Assembly: GCA_933822405.4 (NCBI GenBank) | Contig: CAKOGP040001792.1 | Coordinates: 248,001-312,000 of the forward strand | Length of the DNA stretch: 64,000 bases | Source of the DNA: Cylindrotheca closterium | Lineage: Eukaryota; Bacillariophyta; Bacillariophyceae; Bacillariales; Bacillariaceae | Direction of reading: 5' to 3' | Shown: piece by piece, positions 1 through 10,445 of the stretch | Layout of the letters: each line of letters starts with the position of its first letter | Position numbering within the stretch: position 1 is the first letter of the stretch | Position numbers and translations under genes: made by a program | The notes under the pieces: model-generated | The model's database searches: none | Seen by the model: the letters and a program-made list of their open reading frames with translations, nothing else | What the model was told of the DNA's origin: nothing

Positions 1-139
1 AATCCTTTGTCCCCGATGTTTTAAAAAAAAATAGAGAGATTCGAGTCATGTACTGTCCAATTTGACATACGGTAGAGAAGAAGGCATACATTGTCTCCAT
101 TCCTTGAATTTTAACTCTAGACTCTTGCTCTCTCATCTT

Positions 140-2648
140 TTATAGTGCAATTAACCCTGCCATCTGATACTGCGAACCACTTTTGAAGGCTGTTGTTTCG
201 TGTAGAAGAAAAGGATATCGTTAGTCCATTTTGTCGAGAAGAAAACAGAAACGTCAAAGCCTTGCAAAATAAACTTACTCTCCACCTCTTGTTGCCCCGT
301 TGGTTTCGGCTGTTTTTGCTGTTCTTCTCTTGCTGCTTGCGACTTGCTGGCACCCAAGGAACTTGCCGCAGTTCGCATATCAATACTGGAATCATCTTTG
401 AGAGTGGTGTTTTTAGAATTTCTTCGTTTCTTCATCTTCATATAGACCACACTGGTTGCGAGTAGTACAACACAAGCCCCAAAGGCAATGATAATAATGG
501 CCAGGTCCGAAGTCACTTTTTCTTTTGTTTGGAAGGAGGATAGATTCCCATTGGCAGCCGCCAAGGAGAGTGGATGCACACAAAAGTCTTCCGTTCCGTC
601 GCCCATAAAATCAGCGTGTCCACTGCATCCAGGAATCTTGTCCATGCCCAGTTTGCGTTGGTAACACAGTAGACTACCTTGACAATCGGAATCCTTGTCG
701 CAATCCGCTTGACAGACTTGGAGGCCATTCAGTCCATTGCCAACTACTTCCAGCTCGGTAAAACTAGCCGTGGGCAAAATACAATAGTCCTCGTCGCCAT
801 CTCCCAGTTGATCCGGGTTTCCGCGACATCCCGGGACCATGTTGGATCCTCTGGCACGTTGGTAACAGACTAGGTTTCCCTGACAATCATCGTTGGAATC
901 GCAATCCGCCTGACAGACAGACAATCCAGTGACATTGTTGTTGCCTGTTACTTCCAAAGCCGGCAAGATGCAAAAGTCTTCCCCGGAGTCTCCAATCAAG
1001 TCGGCATTGCCACTGCAACCGGGTACTTCTCGGGAACCTTCGCTTCGTACGTGGCAAATCAGTCCATCTTGGCATTGGGCGTCCGAGTCGCAGTCTGCCT
1101 CGCAGAGTCCCAAACTTCCGAGACCGTTGCTCACCATGGATAATTCAGGATATTGGCCTGTTGGTTCGAGCGTGGGCGCATTTGTAGGTAACTTGGTGGG
1201 AGATTGGGTGGGACTTGTAGGTAACTTGGTGGGCGATTGGGTGGGACCCTTTGTGATTTTCGCAGTGGGTATGAGTGTTGGAGTAAGAGTAGGCACTTTG
1301 GTGGGCCCAACCGTCGGTTTGCGAGTGGGAAGGCCTGTGGGCTTGCCCGTTCCTGCCACAGTGGGAGCCGCGGTAATGAGGACATCCGGTTCAGGGCAGA
1401 CAAATTCGTTATCCGAATAATCAAAGGCAGTCCATCCCAATCTTGGTCTGTGTCCTTCTGGAACGACTAGAGAACGACCACCTCCTGGTGAAAAGGCAAA
1501 GGTCTCCACCTGGGTGAACCCAGTAGGAGAGTCCCACAATCGGCAATACTTACTGCCGGCATTGGGTGCCGCCAAGGCGTCCGCGACAGAGGTTCCGGGG
1601 CATCTCAAAAAGAGAGTGGAATTTTGGGTTGTTGCCAGTCCAATCAAGGTACCATCAAAACTCATTTCGCCACCACGCCATGTGTTGCCCATTAGCTAAA
1701 GGTCAAGTTTGTTTTCATTGGTGAATGAAGCATAGATTGCGTTAGTTGGACTCGTTCTTGGTATTGATTATTGTTTCAGTTGATGTTGTTGCTTACCTGT
1801 CCGTCCGTGACAAGAGTCCATCTTCCCGATGCATCTGGAACTCCATCCCAGTCATAATGTCCCACCGCAAAGGGAGAATAATGACCCTTTTGACCCATTG
1901 GGGGCCAAGCTGAAGGTGGGATCTTCAAGAGTCTTGTGAACTGATAATAGGCCTGCCACCCTCGATCAAACTTGGTTACAAAGTAAACGTCACCAACCGC
2001 ACCTCCTTCACCCCATCCCTTGTGATCCACAAAGACAGCTTCCACATCGGCATAGGCAGTTGGTGAGGATGGATGAGAGTAATCCACAGTCAAGACGGAG
2101 ATATGAGAATCCGGAATGAAATCGGTATCGGCATAGTCTTCCAACTGAGGTTCCCGAATCTTGAGAATATAGGGCGGAAAATGAGCCCGATTGGTTCGCC
2201 TGCCCCTCGATGCTCGTGCCGTATTGTCTCCAGTATCCGCAACATACAAACAGGTATCTTGGAGACCGGCATTTCCACAAGATCCAACCGTCATGGCCTC
2301 CCAATCCCAATTGTGCGCCGTAAAGTTGGAAAGCTGCAGGGTTCGAAGGCGCTCCCCATTTCCTGGATCCCACATTCCAATTCGTTGGCCAGATCCTCCA
2401 TCGGAAAAGGCATAAATGACAGGCTCTCCACTGGGGGCTCGTTGTTTGGGCGAAAAGGCGAGGCCCGAGATTTCACCGTATCGGTCAATGGGGCCTCGGG
2501 TATCCAGTCTCAAGTTTTGGCCATTGGGTCGAGTGGCATTGTAGATGCGGCCGATTCGAGGACACGAGGCACGGGCGTCTGTGTGAGTAGTAGCCGCTGT
2601 TAGTAGCAACAGAACGGCCAAGACTTTGCGCATAATTGTGGCTGTCAT
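140..2648 (-). CDS. Secreted membrane-anchored protein: propeller-like domain, PT linker, three Cys repeats
   Basis: Model: exon 1 2648-1797, exon 2 1695-279, exon 3 189-140, 772 aa. Intron 1 (1696-1796) has GTAAGC/TTTAG and keeps frame. The second intron (190-278, GTAAGT/CAACAG) is probable; if unspliced the ORF ends at 151. A signal peptide (residues 1-25) is followed by about 390 residues with propeller-like signatures (ISGLAFSP, WEAMTVG, LYVADTGDN). A Thr/Pro linker of PT units follows, then three repeats of about 60 aa, each with six Cys and the core QADCD..CQG..CYQR...PGC.G..D..GDG.EDFC. A transmembrane helix (AIIIIAFGACVVLLATSVVY) and a basic cytosolic tail end the protein. Topology therefore looks like a type I surface or secretory protein. 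PT linkers and such Cys repeats are frequent in stramenopile extracellular proteins. The ligand and function are unknown. Confidence 0.75.
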
Positions 2649-3319
2649 GATGTATGGTTGTCGTTGTTTGGATGTCGTTGTTTGTAGTTTGTTGCTGTTG
2701 ATTATTATTCCAATGAAACAAAGAAGCTATAGATTGCCTGATGTTTGTTGCTTGTAACGAGTGTATCAAATGGTTTCACAGCAGATAGAGTATGAATGAA
2801 CTCAAGAGGTAATCAAACACTGGTCAGATATCTTCTTCTACAGTACAATCAGGACAGAACAATCAAGTTGTGCAGTGTTTGTCTTTGGTGTCTTCCTTCT
2901 TATCGTCGACTTGGATTTCAACACACACTTCGAACGACAAATCATAGAACAAACCCACGCCGAGTCGTTTTGCGCGGATTAAGTGTTCCACCGATGGTTG
3001 CCAACTATTTAGATGCGTTTCGCCTAGATATTATACAGACCAGACGCTGAACGGAAAATGTGTATCGCAATGCCCGCCGTATTTTTCGCCAGCCAACCGA
3101 AATCCCGCCGAAAAAGTGGACTTGCCGACGTCAAACTATCCGATCCACTTTTCAAATACCTACACGGAGTGGTCGGATTTTAGTCGAGGGCGGAAAGAGT
3201 AGTGTACGTTGTACAATGCGGTACATGTATCCTTTGCTTGTGCCAAGATTGTGGTTATTCAGAGACTGTGGATTGCAAGAGTAATGTTATTATCCTGTTT
3301 GTTCTTCATTAGCAATTTG
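2649..3319. other. Intergenic region, no gene seen
   Basis: This is the stretch between the start of the Cys-repeat gene and the stop of the TPM gene, both on minus. Short ORFs occur but none has a recognisable domain, signal peptide or splice-supported continuation. It presumably holds the Cys-repeat gene's promoter. Confidence 0.5.
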
Positions 3320-4681
3320 TTACCAACTGTCTCCTCCTCCCCCGCCATCGGAAGATCCACCCGAATCACTACTACTGCTGCTGTCATTGTAGTAGTAGCT
3401 AGTGTTTCCATCTCCATCCACGGTACTCCCATCATATTTTCGAATGGGTCTAGTTTGGGTATAGACATGGCCGCAATTGGCACAGGTTCCAATCAATTCT
3501 TCTTCTCCTTCTTGCTCGTCTGTGGCTTCCAAAGTCACCTTATAGTCAGTCTCCCAAGTATCCCTATTCGCATTGCAACTGGGACAGTTCACCTTTATAG
3601 GATACCTGGCTTCATTTGCAAAGAAAAAAAAGAGCGAAAATGTCAATCCATATGCAAATAGACTCATGCGTGCTCCGCCACTCATATTGCCGAACCAATT
3701 CTTCCTGTTGGAGAGCAGCAGCAGCTCGCCACCACGATCCACTTCGTCCAATCGTTGGCTCACTCTTTGGACAGTCGCCAAAAGTCCCTTGCCATATTGT
3801 TCTTGACGAAAGGCGGGACTCGCTGTTTCTTGCAAGGTGGTTTGACACCATTCTTTACTAAAGGCAGCATCCAAGGCTTGGCCCACTTCCAACTCAGTCC
3901 GGCGTTCGTCCAAGACCACCAACAATAAGACTCCATTGTTCTTTTGGGAGCTTCCTAGTTTCCATTGATTGAATAGAGTGGTCGCCATCTTCTTGGGGGT
4001 GTAACCCTTTTCCACTTTGTTGACAATCAAAATTTGAATCTCACTTTGGGTCTTTTGTTGGGCTTCGTTCATGGCTTGAATGATGTTGGGGACATCGCGG
4101 TCGGGATCCAAGACGCCAGCTAGATCCATGATGGATGCGACTCGGGGCATTCCTTTTTTGGCAATCGAGGGTACTGCTATCTGTGTATTGGTGGTGGTGG
4201 TGGTGGTGGTGGTGGTTGGATCTGGTGTAGTGACCACGAAAGACGTGGATGCCGAAATGGATGATGCAATCACTGCTTGACCGATTGGCATTATTGTAAT
4301 GGCTGTGCTCGCTGGATTCGGGAATGCATTGGCTGGTGGAACGACATTACCCAACGTTGGTGATAATGAGAGAATGGACAGTAGAGTCGCGAGAACCAAA
4401 CCTTTGGCTTCTCGGTGGCTGCGACAACCACTTGATTGTGATTGGGACACGACATTCGGGAAGGATTGGTACCTCTCGTTTTCCGCTACTTTATTCACAC
4501 GATCAGTCTTTGCCTGCAGAGTAAACCGTGGGCTTTTGGGAAGGCTTTTGGGAATGGAGGCCCGCGTTGCAACGGAAGAAAAAGATTCAACGCCATGATG
4601 TTCGATGAAATTGAAACTACTGATGTAGTAGCTGAAGAGCAACATGAACACGGGAGACATGCTGCGTCGACGGCCCAGCAT
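3320..4681 (-). CDS. TPM-domain protein, TLP18.3/YgcG-like, probably plastid thylakoid
   Basis: A single exon of 453 aa from the first ATG (4681); MSPVF at 4660 is an alternative start. The N terminus has a hydrophobic signal-like segment (MSPVFMLLFSYYISSFNF) and then a second hydrophobic stretch ending in VPPANA-FP, which resembles a lumenal AxA cleavage site. That fits bipartite plastid plus thylakoid targeting. A run of Thr encoded by (GGT)n on plus precedes the TPM domain (about residues 170-330), recognisable from VLDPDRDVPNI, the LLLVVLDERRTELEVG core and the YGKGLLATV end. Then come a transmembrane helix (LFAYGLTFSLFFFFANEARY), a CxxC..CxxC zinc-ribbon-like segment (NCPSCN...GTCANCGHVY), and a Ser/Gly tail ending GGGGGDSW, as in bacterial YgcG proteins. 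TLP18.3 in plants assists photosystem II repair. Plastid role here is inferred; the family call is firm. Confidence 0.8.
   Translation of the reverse strand: MLGRRRSMSPVFMLLFSYYISSFNFIEHHGVESFSSVATRASIPKSLPKSPRFTLQAKTDRVNKVAENERYQSFPNVVSQSQSSGCRSHREAKGLVLATLLSILSLSPTLGNVVPPANAFPNPASTAITIMPIGQAVIASSISASTSFVVTTPDPTTTTTTTTTNTQIAVPSIAKKGMPRVASIMDLAGVLDPDRDVPNIIQAMNEAQQKTQSEIQILIVNKVEKGYTPKKMATTLFNQWKLGSSQKNNGVLLLVVLDERRTELEVGQALDAAFSKEWCQTTLQETASPAFRQEQYGKGLLATVQRVSQRLDEVDRGGELLLLSNRKNWFGNMSGGARMSLFAYGLTFSLFFFFANEARYPIKVNCPSCNANRDTWETDYKVTLEATDEQEGEEELIGTCANCGHVYTQTRPIRKYDGSTVDGDGNTSYYYNDSSSSSDSGGSSDGGGGGDSW
4190..4217. repeat. (GGT)n microsatellite in coding sequence
   Basis: About nine GGT units on plus encode a poly-Thr run in the TPM protein on minus. 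It sits between the targeting region and the TPM domain, where length change would be tolerated. Confidence 0.85.
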
Positions 4682-5307
4682 GAATCGATTGATGAATTGC
4701 GTCAGCGAGGAAGGTGGGTTTGTAAGCAATTTCCTATTTGGTTATCAAACATCTCTTCGTTGCGTTGACACGGTTATTGTTTGGACGCTTCGAATGTGAC
4801 ATCATCCATCAACACATGTCTCATGGCGATGGCGGGTAGGGCTTCTTTAGTCTTTCCTAACAGAAACCAAAGAAGATACTGTATCTAGGACCTAGGGCTT
4901 TACCCCTTCCTATTTCTTGTTTTCACGTTTTGCGTATACATAAAAAATGGGATAACTTGTGCGCTTCTATATTCGAGATACTGTGCTGCACATGGCTTAC
5001 ACTGCAGGCTGTCCCAATCATTCTTTGGGAGAAAATTTCGTGGCCACTTTTTCTTTCTTCGTGACATCAAATGAATCATTTGGTGTTGGTGTTGGAACGA
5101 ATGGGTTATGTGTAGAAGCTCCAAGACAGAACATTTGTGTCACGTTGCACAATTGTGTTCTTTGCAGCCGTTCGGCGGTACTTGACTCCAACAATTCCAA
5201 TTGTATTGTGGATTCATTCATTCATTCATTCCTCTGATGTCCTTGCTAGAATAATAATGGATCAAAGACCGAATCGGCGTTTTCACCGCTCTGTTCTCTC
5301 CCACTCA
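4682..5307. other. Intergenic region, no gene seen
   Basis: This is the upstream region of the TPM gene and the 3' flank of the first S28 gene. Several short ORFs are present on both strands with no recognisable content. A short ATTC tandem run occurs near 5211-5230. Confidence 0.5.
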
Positions 5308-7222
5308 TCACCGCAAACTACTACTACTAGTAGTAGTAGTAGTAGTAGTAGTAGTGCTGTTCTCTGCCTTGATTTCGTCTAGCCACTGTCGCAAAGTTAT
5401 AGTGGCATCCCTGTGGCCCTGAACAATGTCATCCGTATCATCACTACTTGGCCATGAGTTTCCAAGATCACTATGGTGTGCTCCATTGGGGAAATTGAAA
5501 ATGGCAATATTGGGATTGGTATTCTGCAGAATGCTGCTTGTCGACCAACCATCTTTCATACCATTCTACAGCGAGAATTTCAGAAAGAAAAAAAAGTAGC
5601 ATGTCAGCAAAAAGTTGAAAATGGGAAATCAAGTACAAAACAGTACTGTAGCTTTACTGTAACTGTACTGTACTGTACTCGAAAGAAACACGCAAGCATG
5701 AAAAGATAAGACTCACCGTAAACAAGATCCGTGATGCATGACTTAGGTCATTGAATCTCCACTCGCTGACCATTCGAAAGGGTTCCATTGGAACACCCTC
5801 GAATCGTTCATGACAATGCGCCGACAACCAAGCATACTGAAATGGCTGCGGGAGAAACATGCTCTTAACCGAGGCCGATGCCCGAATGATCAAGTCCTTG
5901 CAACATTGAAACTCCCAAATCTCGCCCGTGAATCCACCGCCAGTTCCAGAACTGTCTGCTCCCCGAATTCGAGCGTTGGGGCCACTCGGAAGCTCCAAGG
6001 ACAAGTCAAAGCATTTAGACTTTTTGGCCAATCCATAGTCCACTTGCCCCCGAAGGTCGTACAATTTGGAAATCTTCTTCAAGGGCGCATGATTGGAATT
6101 TTGAAAAATATGGCACGCCCGCTCCAAGGCTGTTTTGGGACCAGGCGGGTAGTATGCCATGTTGAAATCGGCAAAGACTGCCGGTACCAAGTAGATGATG
6201 GTTTCACTAATGAATTCGGTAATGTTTTGTATATAGGCTGGAAAATTGTGGGTGCAGAATCCCGTCGCCTTGGCGGCTTCCTGCACCGACGTGTATTGGG
6301 TCAATAGCTCGTCACGGGCCGCATAGAGCGTGTCTCGGACGGCAGCCGTGCATCCAGTGGACGCCGCTTCCGCAACTTCGGATACTTTATCAAAGTAGGC
6401 ATCCGCCGCCACGGTCTGTGCGTAAAGTTCCAGTGGAGCACTGGATGCGTAGGCAATATCCACCACCTGAGGAAAGCGGAATCTCAACATGGCGGACAAA
6501 AAGCCGGGATAGGATGCGCCAAAGGTAATGACGGGGCAGTAGTCCGTTGAAAATTTGTCAAGACTGCATCCAAGGCTCTCCCGAGTGGTCTGAATGAGGG
6601 TAATAACATCCAATAAAGCCTGGTCTGGTGATAGATATCGAACCAAGTCGTCGTTGGTTGGATCGTCGACCGGTTGTGACTTGCCATAGAAGCGATGTTC
6701 TGGAGATAGCACGTAGGCATGGAACTCTTTGGCCAGACCCTTGCGCACATACGGATACAGCATGGGTAGATCCAAGCTATCTTCGCCACCCAAAATGACA
6801 AGAATCGGATGTCCAGGTCCCTTCCAATACTTGGAAACTTTGTAAAAGCGTTGGGGGTACACTCCCTTGTTCAATGGATTCAAGTGATCGACCAATTGAT
6901 TCTCAAAGAACATTTCATGTTTGTCGTAATGTCCTTCCAACAAGACATTTCTGTGGTGTCTCGACGAGGTACCAGAAATGGTCAAATTGCCTTGTTTGTC
7001 GCCCACAAAATCTCCAGTGGTGAAAGCTCCAAACGCCACAATCGCCAAGATGGTCAACATGAAGAGGAATCGTGACGCTCGTTCGACTTGGACTTCTCTG
7101 TCAGCATGATGGGGGGCAGTACCTCCACTACCTTGTGGCGGCTGTGGTGGATCCAATGAATGCGATTCTGATTTCTCTTCATCAATCGATTGTGGAGCAA
7201 TGCTTCCATATCCTCCTAGCAT
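5308..7222 (-). CDS. S28-family serine peptidase (prolyl carboxypeptidase-like), copy A
   Basis: Exon 1 7222-5717, exon 2 5565-5308, intron 5566-5716 (GTGAGT/TGTAG), 587 aa. The intron position matches the other two copies. The protein begins with a soluble segment and a signal-anchor helix (about residues 50-68, FLFMLTILAIVAFGAFTTG), so it is type II, with the catalytic part in the lumen or outside. S28 landmarks are FGASYPG around the nucleophile Ser (family form GxSYxG), DGWST with the catalytic Asp, and NGAHHSD with the catalytic His. The family cleaves residues from substrates with penultimate Pro, usually in acidic compartments or outside the cell; this specificity is family knowledge. 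Copy A is the most diverged of the three. It has Ala instead of Gly before the Ser and ends in a Thr/Ser tail encoded by a microsatellite. Confidence 0.88.
5317..5355. repeat. ACT/AGT trinucleotide microsatellite at the end of a coding exon
   Basis: Four ACT units switch phase into about nine AGT units. On minus they encode the Thr then Ser run that ends S28 copy A, which copies B and C lack. The run is therefore a lineage-specific extension. Confidence 0.85.
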
Positions 7223-7800
7223 GATACTCGTATGTACGAAAACTTGGAATCGGGAAAGATTCGCCAGTGACGTGTTGTGAGAATCTTTTGTATGATTATT
7301 GTCTCCTAATATCTATGTATATTGTATGGTACAGTAGTATCGTCTCCGGGCAAGAGAGTCCAAAAAAATGAAGTATGCTCCTCCAAATTCACGGTACAAC
7401 CAAAGTTGGCAAGAGTGTCAACTGTTTGTGTATTGTCGGAGAGTATTGTTGTACCTATAGTATAATGTTCCGGTATTTTGCCTCATTCCATTTTTTCGTC
7501 TTGTCAGAAACGACGTCACGGTTGCCAGACAGACAGACGTTGACCGAAAATACAGATTCTGAAACAAACCGGGAAGTTTGTGTGATGTCTTGTCAGAGCG
7601 AGGGGCAATTGCTGCTCAAGACTCCTACTATAATATATATAGTACTGTATATATTATACTTATACAGCCAGCTTTGGTGCCTCTTTTACGCTCTTTGCCT
7701 CTCGCGAGGTTTCAGCCTTGTTGTTGCTGCTGTTGTTGTTGTTGTTGTTGTTGTTGAGAAGCAGATCGTCAGGCGGGGAAGAAGGTAGCCATCCGTCATC
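7223..7800. promoter_or_regulatory. Shared upstream region of S28 copy A and the K+ channel
   Basis: The two flanking genes diverge, so this 578-bp stretch should hold both promoters. A TATA-rich stretch (TATAATATATATAGTACTGTATATATTATA) lies at about 7630-7660, roughly 150 bp before the channel ATG. A (GTT)n/(GCT) run at about 7718-7756 lies just before the start. Start-site positions are not visible from sequence. Confidence 0.4.
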
Positions 7801-9666
7801 ATGGTAATGTTCACAAAACTATGGATGGCCAACCAGCACAACAACAATGACGATAATGATGATGAGGAACGCAATAACAATAACAACAACAGTAGTAGTG
7901 AACGTCAGAGTCTCCGTCCAAACCAACGCCCGCAAAGTCAGCATCAAAAGCAGCCATCCAAGAAGAATGTCCCACAAAACCCACCACCACGCACCATTGA
8001 ATACGGATCCATTTTCGCTCAAGCAACTGCTGCGGAACAAGAAGCAGATGCTAACAACCACGATCACGACCACGACCACAAGACTGTGACATGGGGAGAT
8101 AAGAACAACAATGACAATGGTGTTGACAATTATGAAAACAACCTTTACAATGGGGATTCAGAAGACAATTCAAATGATGGAGAAGAAGAAGCAACCTCCA
8201 ATTCGCAAGAAGCAGACTTGCCCAGTTTGACGGCGGCCTTTCAAAATTTGGAAAATCGACCCATCATTATCAATTGTTTGATTTATCTGGCCCTCTACAT
8301 GACCATTGCCGTCGTTGCCTATTCATTTGTCTTGGAGCAATGGACCATTATTGACAGTCTGTATTTTGCCGTGGCGACCTTGTAAGTAACCCAAACCAAC
8401 CAAACAACATTGCATTATATTGATACAATGCAATGCAATGCAACGCTAGTTACTATTGCATGATTTGCGAATGCAACTGGAAAATGGCCACTCACACTAC
8501 TACTACTGCTACTACTACTGCTGCTACTACTACTACTACTACTTTCTATGATCCCGATTCATACTAGCACGACTTGTGGATATGGGGATTTGGAACCCAG
8601 CACGCCCATCGGTCAAGTCTTTACCATTTTCTTTGCCATTTATGGGGTGATTATTCTGGGCGTCTTCATTGCCATTTTTGGGTCCTTCATTTCGGAATAT
8701 CAGACCAAGGCCATGAAAAAATTTCAGCGCAAAAAGCAAGAGCAAATGTTGGAAACCCTATTTGATACTTCCACCATTACCAGCACATATAGTGCAAGCA
8801 GTAGAGGCAGCAGAGGTAGCCGAAGCGAACATGCTTTTGTTGCAACGACGGCAACAACGACGACAATGACGAATGCTCAGGATGCGGGCAAACAACCTAC
8901 TGCTTTGAAGGATGACATGAGTAAAGAAACAGATGAAACGGAACCGATTGAAGAGTCAGGGTTTTGGAGAGATCATGTTTCCTTGGCCGATGATTGTTGG
9001 AAAGTTGTATATTCCGAAGCTCCCTTGATTGGCTTGGTGGCCGTCATGTCTTTGATATTGGGACTTCGTGAAGGTTGGAACCCTATCTCGACCATGTATT
9101 TTTGCATCATGGCCGCCACGACAACAGGATACGGAGACTATACACCGGTCAATCAATTGGACAAGCTGTATTGTGTCATCTTGTTGCCCTTGGCCGTGGC
9201 CGTCTTTGGAGAAGTCCTGGGAAGGATTGCCACGGTGTATATTTCACGCAAACAGCGTGTCGCACAATTCAAATTTCTGCATCGATCGTTGACCATGTGC
9301 GATATCCGTAACATGGATTCAGATGAAGATGGCAAGGTCGATCGGGAAGATTTTGTCATGTTCATGTTGGTCGCTCTTCAAAAGGTCGACAAAGATACGA
9401 TCAAGGAACTTCAACGGATTTTTGATTCGTTGGACAGACTAGGAGATGGCTTTTTAGATGAGGCGGATATTACCGCATTGGCGGAAGAAAACTATTTGCC
9501 CACAGTCGAACGGATTCGGGAAGAATATATAGAGGCGGAAGTGGATGAACAATTAATAGAGGACCTACCCGTGGAAGAAGACGAAGAACCGGAAGAATCA
9601 TCGTCGCCCAACGGTGCTGCTAGTCCGACGAGCAGAAAGCATCGACGATTCCACACAGTTTTATAA
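7801..9666 (+). CDS. Two-pore-domain K+ channel with C-terminal EF-hands (TPK-like)
   Basis: Exon 1 7801-8381, exon 2 8568-9666, intron 8382-8567 (GTAAGT/ACTAG), 559 aa. The junction rebuilds the first pore: ..VAT|F-TTCGYGD. The N-terminal 140 residues are Asn/Asp-rich and low-complexity. TM1 lies near 150-175, pore 1 TTCGYGD near 195-201, TM2 near 210-230. A basic linker follows, then TM3 near 328-345, pore 2 TTTGYGDYTP near 376, and TM4. Two EF-hands follow: loop 1 DSDEDGKVDRED (canonical) and loop 2 DRLGDGFLDEAD, which lacks an acidic residue at position 3 and should bind Ca2+ weakly. This layout matches plant TPK channels, which are vacuolar and Ca2+-activated; location here is not shown. 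Both filters deviate from TVGYG at the second position (Cys and Thr). Confidence 0.9.
8497..8544. repeat. CTA/CTG trinucleotide repeat inside the K+ channel intron
   Basis: About sixteen interrupted ACT/GCT units lie 23 bp before the intron acceptor, in the place of a polypyrimidine tract. They also resemble the trinucleotide runs in neighbouring coding sequence. Confidence 0.8.
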
Positions 9667-10445
9667 AACTGCTTCGTAATGGTAGAGGAATCATCGTGGT
9701 CATGAAAAACTGATTGATGAGTGCTTGCCGAGAGGCCTTCCAATGCATTCTCGATTGTGTGTATCAAAAGGAGGTCAGTTGCTTGTACAGTCCTTGGATG
9801 GAAAATAAATAGTACGAGATATGGAAGTGTCGTCACAAATAATGATACGAGCTGGAGCTGATGCAGGTTTATCATAATCTTAGAGAGCCTCAAAGCTAGA
9901 ACTTTCAGTGGGGAAAAGATTCGATTCTAGCCAAGTAATCCTCATAAAGACTCCATCACAGGTGATCGTCGTGACAGCTTTACCGGTACTCGTACTGAAT
10001 TTTAGGACCTGCCATCTTTTTCCTACACGGTACAGTACAGTACTGTAGTTGAATCGCCTTCAAGGTTGGCAGACAGGCGCGAAGCGAAAGTACAGATTTA
10101 GGAGACCGACCTCGTCTGTTGTATCTGGTGTGTTGCCTGGTCACTTTTCACTTTTTTGAAAGCTTCTAATGCTCAATAAACGTGGAGTCTCACTGCACTT
10201 TCGGTGCAAATGCAATGGCTCAGGAACGGTCCAACTCTACTGCTAATACATAATATTCTGCATATTCCATCTACTTTAATTTCAAAAGATTAGTAGTACT
10301 AGTATTAGTAGTACTAGTAGCATGGATAAGAATCTCATCTCAATGCCCATGGTCCAGCGAAGTCTCATTCATGATGCCCTCTAGGTTCATACTGTTTACC
10401 TATTGTTAAGTCTCCAGTATTTGTACACCAAATAGTTTAATCAAT
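9667..10445. other. Intergenic region between convergent genes
   Basis: This is the 3' side of both the K+ channel and S28 copy B. It contains GTAC-rich motifs (10028-10048, ACGGTACAGTACAGTACTGT) and AGT/ACT-rich sequence near 10290-10320. No gene or RNA was recognised. Confidence 0.5.

Noticed and set aside
929..1420. 163-codon frame on plus opposite the PT linker, rich in Gly/Val
   Set aside because: The Gly-Val pattern is the reverse complement of the Pro/Thr repeat.
9492..9893. 133-codon minus frame with a hydrophobic start overlapping the channel's 3' end
   Set aside because: The Ser-rich half is the reverse of the channel's Glu/Asp-rich tail; no splice or domain support.
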